Assembly: GCA_003667245.1 (NCBI GenBank)
Contig: RCNN01000024.1
Coordinates: 1 to 64,000 of the forward strand
Direction: 5' to 3'
Length of the DNA: 64,000 nt
Source of the DNA: Heterostelium multicystogenum
Taxonomy: Eukaryota; Evosea; Eumycetozoa; Acytosteliales; Acytosteliaceae
Part shown: one piece after another, positions 1 through 11,408 of the stretch
Numbering within the stretch: position 1 is the first letter of the stretch
How the letters are laid out: the number at the start of each line of letters is the position of its first letter
Translations under genes and position numbers: made by a program
Notes under the pieces: generated by a model
What the model was told of the DNA's origin: nothing
Seen by the model: the letters and a program-made list of their open reading frames with translations, nothing else
The model's database searches: none

Positions 1-3000
1 TTTATTGTTCTTGTATTCGATTTTTATATTAATTTCTTTTCTAGTTGAAAGCACCTCTAAATTAGCATACAAATATATTCCCAATCCTGTGAATGTAACA
101 TTTTCTCAAACTTTATCAAATATTGTATCCAAGTTGAATAATGTAGAAAGGTTATGTGTCAGAATAGATTCTATGAATCTCCAGTTTTTCAAATCGACCT
201 TTAATCCTACTATCCAAACTTGGCTTAGTTTGACCATTAATGACACAGTTTCCCTTAATTATCTTGGTAGAGCCTATAGCTTTCCAAAGGAAAATTCAAC
301 AAGCTAATTACGATCAATCATCAAAATACTTTGCGCTTACTGTCCCGCTACTGTAACTGGCTACAAGAATGCTGACACTCAGGTCAAATTTCCAACTATC
401 ATAGTCTATGGAGTGAAAAACCAGCGGTGGGAAGCATTGCCTCAACAAATGGCGGGCATTTCAATTTCTTTGTCTAATATCTTACCAGACCCACAATATA
501 ATCTATAGATGTTATGGTAGATGGAAAGGGTTGGAATTATGAACTTTATGGTTGATGCATCAAGAGCTACTTATTGAATTAAAAAAACACAACTGCCAAC
601 CAGAAAATTACACGTAAGCTTAATTTCCTACGCTGACTATGACTACCAGATTGAGACAACCAATACTATCACGCCTCTAATCACTTCGGTATCTTTTGGA
701 CCAGACTTCCTATCAGTAATCATTGATGGTCAATACTTTTACCCACCTTCTCTACTTATTAACTCACAACTACAAACCGTTTTTTCATTTGCCAATTCTA
801 CTCGGATTATATACACCTCAAGTAGAAAGTTTTATGGTGAAAACTCTTTCCAAGTGATCTCAAGCGGACTTTCATCGAATCAATACAATAAGTCGTCACC
901 TCTTTTTCATGTGAATAGAGCTTCAAAAATCACAATAGATGGAGGATTCGTTATAATTGGCGGAAAATACTTTACAGTTATTGAAGATCCTTTTGATGTC
1001 AGGATATACTATGATACTTCAAATTCTCCATGTATTTTCATTGCAAATTATTGATGACACCCAAATGACCTGTAAAGTGAATCCTTATGTGGATAGTAGA
1101 ACCCAATCAATCAATTTCGTTCTTAATGTTAGCAGATCAAATATATTTATGCCTATAGATTCTAAATACCAATGTAAATATTGTTTACAATAGATATACC
1201 ATATTTTTATATTAACCGATTATGTATTTACTATATAAGTGCTGGAGGGAATGACCTGGAGTCAAACTAAAGATATTGTAACCATGCAAGGCTACGGTAT
1301 TAGCTTATATAGTTCAACATGGAGTGTTTCAATAGGCACTCCACCCATATCTCCCCTAGATCTATCTTGCACCAATGATACATGTACCTTTAGATTCCCA
1401 CAGTATGACTCCAATGGAGATTTCAGAATTAAATCTTCAGGTGGATATACTTTATATTATGAAACTAAAGTGTGGAGTATGTGTGAATTCTCTTTGAGTT
1501 TGAGTTTTACATAGGCTCAATTATTAACATTTTGATTTTAATTTTATTATTATAGCCCCAGTAATTATTGGTCTTTATCCAGAAGTAATTATTCCAGGCT
1601 CAAATGTAACTCTTGTTGGATATAATTTAAATAGTCCAACCTCCATAGAAATTCAATTCAATAATGTTGCCGTCGTCCCCTATCTCTCAAGTGTACAACC
1701 GACCAATGTAACTTTTACGGTACCACAATTCTCCAATTCTGCAGAAATATTGGTTATATCCAAATATTTAAGCAATGCATTAACGGCATCATACAACTTT
1801 TTAACAGCTCCTCCAACCATTAACAACACAATTTATTATGTCAATGGATCAACTACCCCACCTATAGTTCTTTTAACCATCACCGGACAAGATTTTGCTA
1901 AAAATTCTAATCCAATCATATATGGCATAACAAAAAACTATTATTGGTCAAGAATATATAATCTCATCCTCAGATACCCAAATTGTTGTAAATCTTCCTT
2001 TAGACAGTAGAAGTGGAAATATAAATCGTTCAATATAATGGCAAGAATTCAACCTCATATTATGCGACAATTCCACCAATAGTTACAAAGGCATCATCAC
2101 CATTGGTTGCTGGTGGAATCATCACATTCCAAGGATATTTCTTGGCACCAGTATCATATGATAACCAACAAATACTTTCAATCACAATCAATGATATTCA
2201 GTGTTCTGACTTGGTGTGGAATGCTGTTGATTACAGTCCATACTCAGTCTCATGCAAAGCACCTCCAGGATCTGGAAAAAACTTGGGCCTATTTCAAATA
2301 TAGATTAAAATTCAGAAAAAAATAGAGTTTATCTATCAAGGACCATCGATAATTGCAGTGACATCAACAACTTACATGAAAGCAGAGACAGTGACAATCA
2401 ATGGAAACAATTTTGCCAACAATGACTTGGTTGTTATGATTGGAAATAAGAGCTGTTCAGAGGCAACAACGATTAACCCAACAAGATTGACATGCTTTTT
2501 CAGTTCTGATGTTGCATTCAAAAACTCAACATTATTGGTCGAAGTATCAGTTGCAAATCAAGTCACTTCTGGATTCAATTTCATTTATAAACAAACCAAT
2601 CAATGTCCATCATGTGGTGATCATGGTCAATGCAATGAGAATAATGGTATTTGCAATTGTGAATCAGGATGGACTGGAATTACTTGCTCAAACAAGATCA
2701 CAGCAGCATCTGATCCACCTGTTCTTTCAAACAATTCAACTGATGTCAAGTTGGTGACCAAAGATAAAGTTGAATTCAATGTCAACATCACTGAAATCAG
2801 AGAGATCAACTCTGTTGGAGATATCATCAAGAGTCAACTCATCAAGAGTTTGGAATGGACTATTTTAGAAACAGACAACAATCATCACTTCATATCATAC
2901 CAATCAACAATCAATTCAACATCAAAGATTGTGATCAATACAACAGTATTCACAGAAGATAGCACCTATAACTTTGCAGGAGATATCTTTTCAGTTCCAG

Positions 3001-3554
3001 CAAACTCTGTCAAATACAAGATTCAAATATTCAATTGGAAATTTGAGGAGTTGACAAATTACCTTCAAATATTATTCCTTTCTCAAGGTGATCAAACACA
3101 GTTGGATGATTGTCAAGAAGTAACAACGAACAACAATCTAAATGAAAAGGACTCACTCAGAACCATGGAAATTCATATTGGTGGATCAATCCTCGAGAGT
3201 TATTATTCTGACAGAATGATTGTTGATGGTAAAGTCACACACAGTCAAGTATCATTGTTGGATTCGAAAGATCCATCATCGGTGCAAATACAACAAACAT
3301 TCCCAAGTAAAGTGAACATTTTGACAGCAATTTCAATCCAACAATTCACAGACAATGCAATTGTCGATCCAAACTTTGGATCACTTCTCGTCGAAACAGA
3401 TACCTGTCGAAAGTCAGAGAAAAAATATAAACTTCCACTGATCATTGTATTCTCTGTTGTTGGTGGAATTGCCATTGCCACTGCACTTGTATTAGTATTT
3501 AAAAAGAAATTTAGATTCCAAATTAAAGAAATATCTTATAAATTAAAGAAATAA
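1..3554 (+). CDS. TIG/IPT and EGF-like domain membrane protein, frame-disrupted, 5' end outside window
   Basis: A large cell-surface protein of the dictyostelid TIG/EGF type. The window opens inside a hydrophobic stretch that looks like a signal peptide, so the start codon is probably just upstream. Open segments at about 5-307, 854-1054, 1239-1476, 1556-1930, 2103-2303 and 2358-3554 read the same kind of protein in shifting frames. An intron at 1477-1555 (GTATGT...TTATAG) joins two segments cleanly into a TIG repeat that starts TPVIIGLYPE. The last segment (398 aa) holds a TIG domain (about residues 1-80), one six-cysteine EGF-like module (about 83-110), a long extracellular domain, one membrane helix (about 360-382) and a short lysine-rich tail. 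TIG/EGF proteins in dictyostelids act in adhesion and self-recognition; the role here is not visible. At least five frame breaks lie 5' of 2358, so this is either a pseudogene or badly sequenced. Confidence 0.7.
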
Positions 3555-4466
3555 ACAAATAATAACTAAATAAATAATTGTAATAATAATAATTAAATAA
3601 ACAAATAACAATTGTAATATTAATATAATATAAAATATTTAACTAATAATAATTAAAATACAAATCAAATAATATATTTAGTAAAAAATTGACGGATGGT
3701 CATTGTAATCAATTTGTTTTGTGTCAACAACAACATCATCACCATCAATTTACACCAATCGATTTGATCATTATGATAACTGATTATTTAATTATAGGTT
3801 CAAAGAACATAAAAAAATACAAAAAAATACCAAAAAAAATAGAATTCTGGAATAACACAGAATGGTGTGAATTGCAAAAAGCGGGTATTTTGGATGGGAG
3901 GTGCACCTTTTTTGTGATCATTTGAAAACTTTGATTTTTTTAATTATTTTTCTCGATCTAATTACCATGTAAGAATTATATGAACACAGGTGACATGCAC
4001 GACATTACATTAATTTAATCAAAATAATAATTATGTTGTTCTCAATTTTAATTAAAATCAATCCAAAGTCCCAAACAGAACCCCATCTAATCTATATATA
4101 AATTAAAGATTTCTTTTTCTTTTCGACCAAAACTTTAAATCTAATTTTAATTAATATATATATTTATTTATATAATAGTAATAATATTTATTTATATAAT
4201 ATAAATAAATAATAATATATAAAGATAAATAAATATAATATAAATATAATATAATATAATATAATATAATATAATATAATATATATTTTGTACAAATAAC
4301 AATTTTATAATTATAATAATAATAATACAAATAAATTTAGTAACATATTCATCAACACAGACACACTTAAATATAATAGTAGAAACACACGGACATTTAT
4401 TAAATCTTATCTTTTAGATTATTTAATTTTTATTGAATATATTTTGTACAAATAAATTTATAAAAT
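3555..4466. other. AT-rich intergenic region
   Basis: Between the TIG/EGF gene and the lipid phosphatase. It is extremely AT-rich with oligo(A)/oligo(T) runs and a short pentanucleotide repeat. A 78-codon open frame at 3689-3925 is low-complexity (His/Lys/Ile rich) and has no recognisable domain. I see no RNA gene. The 3' part presumably carries the promoter of the downstream gene. Confidence 0.6.
4246..4280. repeat. (ATAAT)7 microsatellite
   Basis: Seven uninterrupted copies of the pentamer ATAAT, flanked by related TAAATAT sequence, about 190 bases upstream of the PAP2 gene start. Confidence 0.85.
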
Positions 4467-5770
4467 ATGGTTGAAGGTGAAGCAACAGATATCAACAATA
4501 ACGAAGAGAACAATGGAGGTAATAATTACGGCAATAACAACAGCAACAACACAAATAATGTAGATAGTAACAACTCAAATGTATATAGCAATGATAGTAG
4601 CATTAGTAATAATAAATTAAACAATATTAATAGTAATAATAATATTGATATTGATTCCAGTAAAGAATATATTCCATTTGTAAATGGAGCCAGTTCTGAA
4701 AATAATAATTCAATTGAATTAAAGACAGTCAAACAACTGCAGGAAGAAAAAACTACAGCACAACGAACAAAAGCACCAACAAAATATTGAAACTGAAAGA
4801 AAAGGTTGTAAACATTGTCATAGAAATATATTTAATCAAATACACAAATAGTAGTAGTAGTATTAGTAGTAATAATAATAATGGTCAGAAAATGGGCTTC
4901 GATCCATGCTCTGATAGCAGTACGCCATATCTAAGTTTGGATATTCGTAGAAGATAATCGTGTTTCAATGTATGTTTTTTTGATTGGTGTTTTACAATAA
5001 TGGCATCGCTTAGTGGGTGGTCTGCTATTTTATTTTGTTCCTGTTTAGAGGACGTCTCTTTACTTTAGACGATCCAAGCATTTCGTATCCATTGGAAGAA
5101 GAACTTGTACCATTTCCAGCATTGATGGCTATTTCGCTTTTCCTCCCAATCATTATAATGGTGGTCACAATGTTTATCACTCTAAAACTGGCATGATTTT
5201 ACACCACAGTATTCTCGGCCTGATTCAAGCTTTTGGTTTAACACTATTGCTAGTTGCTGTTATTAAGTGCTTCATTGGTGGACTGCGCCCAAACTTTTTG
5301 GTGCGTTGCAAACCAACACCAGAATCCATAGCAAAGGCCCACACTGTTGGATACAACCAAGTTTACTACAGTAGAGAAGTTTGTACCGGCGAAGAGTCTG
5401 AAATCCTTGATGGTATGGCAGCATATCCCTCAGGTCATGCAGGTTTTATCTGCTTGTGGACTCGTATTTTTGGCACTCTTTTTGGCATGCAAGACTCAAA
5501 ACCTTCCATAACAGAGGTCATCTTTTCATCTATTGTATTGGTACTGTCGTGCGTTTGTGGAGCCGTACTTGTTGGAGTGAGCAGAAATAGTTGACTATCG
5601 TCATACCTTTGGCAATGTACTCTTGGGATGGATCATAGGAATCATATGCTCACTCTCGACCTACAGATTAAATTATCTTTCACTCTTTTGGAAATGACAA
5701 CCACGTCTCAGTTGCACACTATTGGGTATGGTATTGGAGTCACTTTCATACACTGAACCACAATCAGTGA
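4467..5770 (+). CDS. PAP2-family lipid phosphate phosphatase (LPP/DPP1-like)
   Basis: Integral membrane phosphatase that dephosphorylates phosphatidate, diacylglycerol pyrophosphate or related lipid phosphates. The three PAP2 motifs are all present: K-x6-RP (KCFIGGLRP, near 5265-5291), PSGH (YPSGHAGF, near 5425-5448), and after a one-base frame break the SR-x-x-DYRH motif (near 5579-5605). Hydrophobic segments flank each motif. The N-terminus (from ATG 4467) is an Asn/Ser-rich tail of about 100 residues, typical of dictyostelids. An intron at about 4970-5047 (GTATGT...TTTAG) precedes the segment RGRLFTLDDPSISYPLEEE. Frame breaks occur near 4780, 5190 and 5590 (an extra A before the SR-x-x-DYRH motif) and near 5690; the most likely true stop is TGA at 5768-5770. 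Family assignment is firm, the exact substrate is not. Confidence 0.85.
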
Positions 5771-6110
5771 AAATCGCGCGTCACCTTAACGACTTTAATT
5801 CCAATAAACTATCCTATGATATTTAACTAATAACAACAAATGACTTGGAAATGTTATTTTCTTATTCGTAGTACTATCATTATTTATCTCACCAAACAAA
5901 GTAATACCCACCTTGAGTTCTAATTTGATAATAATTTTATAAACTTAGAATTCTTGTCTATAAATATCTACAAAACTATCCCGATATTTCAATAAACTTT
6001 TGTAAGATAATTTTTTTGGAATAAAATCTGATCAAACTTCTCTCAGACTGATCTCAGTCTCTAATTTCATTGTCATCTTAGATAAATATATACATATATG
6101 AATTATTAGA
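5771..6110. other. Intergenic, AT-rich
   Basis: Nothing recognisable; presumably the 3' UTR of the phosphatase gene and the promoter of the next gene. Confidence 0.5.
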
Positions 6111-7734
6111 TATTAATTATATTTATTGAAATTAATAGTTTCACCAAAATTATCTTGGTATACTCGATCAAATATGCTTCAGCTTAACATGCAAAAAGGT
6201 CTATGAGAGTAGAGATAGACTGATATTGTTTAGTCCATCGAAATTACTAGTATGCGATCTCGATTCAGAGTCTTTTCATTTCAACTCGTTTAGAGGTATC
6301 TACAAAAGATCAATCGAATGTAAAATGACAATGACTGTCGGTTCAATGGTTTTGTTGAGAAAGAAAAGGGCAATACCATCATTTTACGATGTAACTGCAT
6401 ATGGTAAGTACAATTAATATTAACAAATATAGTGCTAACACTAATATTAGCTTTAAAAATGGGTATCAGTAGACACCATTCATGAAATTCCAACTTATGT
6501 TTCATTTATAAATTGCAATGAAATCTATTTAGATGTTGAATCAGATCTTGACACCTTAGAAAGATAGCAAATGCAGACCATATCACTTATTTATCAATTA
6601 ACTTTGTGGTTAAGAGTGAAAACAAGGTGTGCTCAAATCTAAAGAAAATGATTCATTTGCCTAAGAACCTGGAAACTATTGAAATAAATGAGTAATCTCA
6701 TTGGATATCTTCCGAAATTATCTTTTCCAAGACTTTGAAAACCTTCATTTTAATTCAGAACTCGAATGATACACTGTCCTTTACTCTACCAGAAAGCACT
6801 CAAAATCATACAATTAATATTACAGGACAATTATTTTGATTCTATACTTCCTGTTGATTTAAGAGAATTGTCTATATCTTCGAATCACGACATATTCCTC
6901 ATTCAAATACCAGAGACCATTGAAGTGCTCGATATAAAAATGACCTCTCTCGACTCATTACCCCAAAACTTCTGCAATCTACGCAATCTTCGCCAACTTC
7001 TAAACTTCAATTTTACACTTCTTGATAAACTTAAGATTCCTTCAAGTGTTACCCTCTTACAAGTAGACAAATATGACCTTGAAGGCCAACCAATCAAGCC
7101 CCGGATTAATCCTTCAACTGTGACCCATTTGGACTTGGAAATGTTGAGTAACTTTTGTCTTCAAGAAGGATCTATTCCAGAGAACGTGGTAGAATTGAGA
7201 GACTTGGTAAACAATGCAATATAAGCGATAGTAATCTCATTCCTAAAGGTGTAAAGACTCTCCACCTAAGCATTGATAGCATGGATGCGATCATTTCATT
7301 TTCAAATCATGAATCTATCACCGAGCTCAACTTTCATATTATTCAAGCTTCTACATGGCTCCAAACAGTCTACCAAGATCTCTGAAATATTTGAATATTA
7401 GAAATTATAACTCTATTAAAGGAGTTCTACAATTCGAATGGCTACCTCCTACACTTGGGAAACTTGCCATAAGTAAAAAATACAAAATAGCTAACTCTGC
7501 CAACAACAACATCGATAGCGATCGGAAATATAAAACTATGTATAACTTCGGAAATATTAGATATAAGTGAATCATTGTTTAGTACACTACCCATCAGCTT
7601 TCAAAACTATTGTCATCAGAGCTGCAGGGGTGAAGGCCAGACGATTGGATAACAATACATTTATTGTCCAAGGTTATAATATTCCTGCCGGAATTTTGAC
7701 ATTGGACAACTTGTTCAAATACATTAACAAATGA
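6111..7734 (+). pseudogene. LRR/FNIP-like repeat protein with F-box-like N-terminus, heavily disrupted
   Basis: The 5' end reads ILDQICFSLTCKKVYESRDR, the usual opening of dictyostelid F-box/FNIP-type repeat proteins. Downstream come repeated leucine-rich units of the form 'IPxxVxxLxL' (IPETIEVLDI, IPSSVTLLQV, INPSTVTHLDLE, IPENVVELR, IPKGVKTLHLS, LPRSLKYLNI, LPPTLGKLAI). The pieces lie in different frames at about 6130-6417, 6766-7200, 7200-7385, 7355-7570 and 7630-7734; the last ends ILTLDNLFKYINK with TGA at 7732-7734. At least five frame breaks or stops mean it cannot be translated as given. Dictyostelids carry large variable families of such proteins, so real decay is plausible here, but sequence error cannot be excluded. 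The start is uncertain. Confidence 0.6.
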
Positions 7735-8290
7735 TAGCCCATATCATAATCAAAATAAAATAATGGTTCTTTGTTTGATCTTTAGTTTAGATTAGTGCGC
7801 TGATTGTGTTGAATTTAAAATAAAGATAAAAACTAATGTAGTATGTAAGTTTGATAGGCAATATCTTCAGGTTCCCATTATGTAATGATCAGTATATGAT
7901 TTATGAGTTCAATTAGGTTTCCCTTATTATTTAATAAGTTTGATTAATTATCAACTCTGATGCCCTCTTCTCATTCAGCTTTTACTCAGTTTACTAAATG
8001 AGTATCAGCAAAGGTGCTATTTATTAGGAATTGATCCATCCATATTTCATATTTCCTCATATTCATTTGGTCTATTAAAAATTGTTAAAGTTGAATATAA
8101 AAACATCAGAAGGACCCACTAGTGAATCAGAAAAATCAATTGAATATTTTTGAAAACTGATCATTTCATGATGCATATTTGCCTGTCTGTCTAAATTTGA
8201 TAATTTTATTATTTATTATTATCATTACTATTACTATTTATTGTATCTTAATTAGTTAAGTTACATCAACATTTAGATAATAATAGTAAA
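7735..8290. other. Intergenic, AT-rich
   Basis: No open frame of note and no RNA-like structure recognised. The last part should contain the CCDC22 promoter. Confidence 0.5.
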
Positions 8291-10350
8291 ATGGATGAAG
8301 CCGATGGAATTATATTGATTACTTAAGAGATTTAGGATGGTAAGAGATATAGATATCGATATAGATTTATAGTTAGATAGATATAGAGACTCTAATGACC
8401 AAAACTAATTATTGATCATCCTACACACACAACACACACAATACAAACACATACACACACACATTAGTGAATTAGGTGATGAAATTACAATTAAAGATTT
8501 TGATGCTGATCTTGTATATAAAGCATGTTTGGCATATCTTAGAGTTATAAATGAGAGTAAAGTTGCAAATCTTACTGCATCTATACCAAAGAACATGTCT
8601 GCACGTGTCAACAGCTGCTCGATTCTGGCTGCAACCATTCGTGAAACAGGTTATCGTGCAGAGCTGAGCTACCACAATCTGCTCTACCCAAACATTAACG
8701 ACATCAGAAGAATCTTTGTGTTCCTCGGTCAACATCTCCCCAAGAAGGAAGTTGCCGAGGGTGACTCAACCGCATCGCTCAAGGACTTGATTTGCAATCA
8801 CTTGGCATCATCCATCAAGGAGTCTTGGATGCCCTACTTCTGTCCATTCACCAAGCGTATTCCAGGAAACTACTCGACTGCCAAGCTCTTCACAGTGGCA
8901 TCACTCAGATACCTGCACGTGGACGTCAGCTCAAGCTCACACCTGGACTCGAAGAATACTACATCAAGCACCTTCGTCCACTCACACTGCAACCCAACCG
9001 ATCCGACGATATTGCCCATCTGTTTTTGAATACAATCTGTCGATCTATGCCGAAGCACAAGAGCGTGAGAATGAATGGAACACAAAAAGGATCTCAATCC
9101 GGTCTAAATCCATTAGTAGGTGACTTGTGTAGCTATCTATGATTTGATCCAATACTAATGTTTATGTTTACCTGCATCGATAGGAATATAAGAAACAAAA
9201 GTCAAAGACTATTCTTTCAAAGATGAACGATAGCATTCGTTCGGCAATGGTTGAAGGATCAAGTGGAGACTCAAGAAGAAATAATAGTTTTGATCAAGTT
9301 ATTGGACAATTTGGAATGGGATCTGCTGACGACGACTATGGTCAATTCGCAAGAAAGAAGGCATTTACAAACGAAGAGGTTGCCTCAGAACCTATCGAAC
9401 CAAAGGCAAAGGAAACAGAGGAGGAAAGACAGCAGAAACAGCAGGAGGAAATCGACCAATTGCAATCGATTCTAGAGGAGCTGAGCAATCGTATGGCAAA
9501 TGCAACTTCAGAGATGGACGATTGGATTCAACAGCTGCGTCAACTCGAAGCTCAGATCAACGAAGAAGATCGTAAGCGTGCTGAGCTCGAGAAGGAATAC
9601 AAGGTCAAGAAGAAGACATTCGGACTGTTGGAGAATGCCGAGGAGAATCTTGCCAAGCTGCAGGAGCTCTGTCAACAGACATCGGCCAGCTTGATCGAAA
9701 TGAGCGGAGAATGGGAAAAAGTAAGGCGTCCCATTGTAGAGAAGTACCGTCAGCTCAAAGGACGAGAAGGCCAACCAAAGCGACGAAGCCAAGTCCAAGG
9801 TCGAGAGAATCAAGGAGATTCGTGCTTTGATAAAGAAGATGATTGCCGACATTCGTGCAAAAGAGGAGCTGTTTGGCCAGCTGCAGGAAACCTACAAGGC
9901 AATGCCAAAGGACACCAATCGTTCGATGTACACACGTCGTATCATCGAAAGCGTCAAGAACATCAAGAAGCAAAAGGAAGACATCGATCGTATCTTGCTC
10001 GACACCAAGACACTCCAAAAGGAAATCAACACAATCACAGACACTGCAGTGCGTACCTTCGACGCCGTCAAAGACATGCTCTATGCCGACGCAAAGAAGG
10101 ACCAGACTGCCAAGACCGCCATCAAAGCGTTCGCCGTAATCGACGAGAAATTCCAACACTCTTGACCGCCATCGACGAGACCGGTACCTATCAAAACAAC
10201 ATTCTTACACTCACCTCCAAGATCGACTACATCTCACAAAAGACCAACACACTCAACACCGATCGTGTACTTAATGATCTCAAGACAATCAAGACCGAGA
10301 ATCAAGCACTTATTGCACAAGTCAAAGCAAAGATGGGAGCAGCCAACTAA
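8291..10350 (+). CDS. ccdc22: Coiled-coil protein CCDC22 (Commander/CCC complex)
   Basis: Orthologue of CCDC22, which pairs with CCDC93 in the CCC part of the Commander complex and supports endosomal recycling and COMMD binding. The start MDEADGIILIT matches the family's N-terminal calponin-homology-like domain, which continues through LGDEITIKDFDADLVYKAC (near 8470) to the conserved region IPGNYSTAKLF (near 8860). Intron 1 is 8340-8467 (GTAAGA...TTAG), rejoining as LG-CELGDE; a second intron is near 9118-9183. From about 9185 to the stop the protein is a long charged coiled coil ending VKAKMGAAN. Frame breaks: a missing T near 8322, two near 8890-9025, an extra G near 9760, and one near 10157. 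All single-base, and the encoded protein is collinear with the family, so these are more likely errors than decay. No CCDC93 or COMMD gene is in the window. Confidence 0.87.
8421..8467 (+). repeat. CA-rich simple repeat in CCDC22 intron 1
   Basis: Imperfect (CA)n tract at the 3' end of the intron, immediately before the TTAG acceptor. It takes the place of the usual T-rich tract. Confidence 0.7.
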
Positions 10351-10647
10351 TCATCCAAAACCAACCAAACCAAACCAAACCAAACCACCATTCAAAGAAT
10401 TTGATATTACCAACTTACAGTATCATTGCCAATTAATTATAACAAATAAAATTATTTTGTACAATATAAATTAAACTATGACCACCTTGTTATATCAATC
10501 ATTTGAAGATTCCCTAGGGAATCAGCAAGCTCCTGTAGGAGTTAGTTAGTCTAAATGAAAAAGTCAAAGATCTTTAAAGTTTGATTATCATCTTCACAAC
10601 GATAATATAATCTTCTTTTGATAAATTGAACTGTTTGTTTTGGTTGA
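10351..10647. other. 3' flank of CCDC22 with two adjacent palindromes
   Basis: A perfect 16-base palindrome (GATTCCCTAGGGAATC, 10508-10523) is followed 6 bases later by a short hairpin (CTCCT-GT-AGGAG, 10530-10541). The rest is AT-rich. The function is unknown. Confidence 0.6.
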
Positions 10648-10995
10648 TCATTTCTCTCTTGATGCTAGCATCAAATTTGGACCTACCCCAAGTATTCCCT
10701 TGAAAATGCTATCATCCACAATATTAAAATTAATATCTGACTGCATGATGATATGTTGTCTTAAAATTTTACAAAAATAATTCGGTTGCAAAGTTAAAAC
10801 AAAAAACTTAAATGACATAGTAAAGGACCCCCTTTTTTGTCCAAAAATCATAGCAATTATGAGTAACTTTTGAAGGTTGAAAATTCCAAAATCAATGATT
10901 ACAAAATAATAATCTAACAGCAACAATCCATTCTCATCTGCGTCAGCAAGTAGCATTTCATTCACTCCAACACTTAGCTTCTTCTCCTCATCCAT
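10648..10995 (-). CDS. Small hypothetical protein, 115 aa
   Basis: Single open frame MDEEKKLSVG... on the minus strand, ending LMLASREK. The N-terminal third is acidic and the middle is hydrophobic (LLLLDYYFVIIDFGIF, LLIIAMIF). I recognise no domain. It stands alone between CCDC22 and the GlcNAc-phosphotransferase gene, with an A-rich stretch just upstream of its ATG, as usual for dictyostelid starts. It might be a genuine small gene, an exon fragment, or chance; an unbroken 115 codons is long for intergenic DNA this AT-rich. Confidence 0.4.
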   Translation of the reverse strand: MDEEKKLSVGVNEMLLADADENGLLLLDYYFVIIDFGIFNLQKLLIIAMIFGQKRGSFTMSFKFFVLTLQPNYFCKILRQHIIMQSDINFNIVDDSIFKGILGVGPNLMLASREK

Positions 10996-11408
10996 TCTAT
11001 TTATATTTTAAAAGAATAGCCTATATTACTTACTTGAATTAATATTCTTAATTATTATTATTATCAGTATTCTTTAAAGATAAAGAGTAATCAATTCGAA
11101 TCATTCATTTCATTCTTCCTTTATCTCTTTTTTTTTTAAGATCAAATGAAATAGAATAGTAGAATTAGAATTAGAATAGAATAGAATAGAATTGATATTA
11201 TAATATAATATAATTGATAGAAAAAATATAACAAATCATATATATATATATATAAAATTATTTAGATATTATATTAGATTTGATTAGATACTATATAATA
11301 GATCTTTTAGATCTTAATTTTCAAGTCTTTTCATTTCAACCTATTTAAAAGTCATTGTTTGGTCAATGTACTTATAGACTACTTCATATATATATATATA
11401 CAGATAAA
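10996..11408. other. AT-rich intergenic region, likely shared promoter
   Basis: Contains oligo(T), (TA)n and GAATA-type simple repeats and no coding signal. It lies between the divergent 115-aa frame and the GlcNAc-phosphotransferase gene, so it probably holds the latter's promoter. Confidence 0.5.

Noticed and set aside
3689..3925. 78-codon plus-strand frame with a His/Gln run
   Set aside because: Low-complexity, AT-driven composition, no domain, no good start context.
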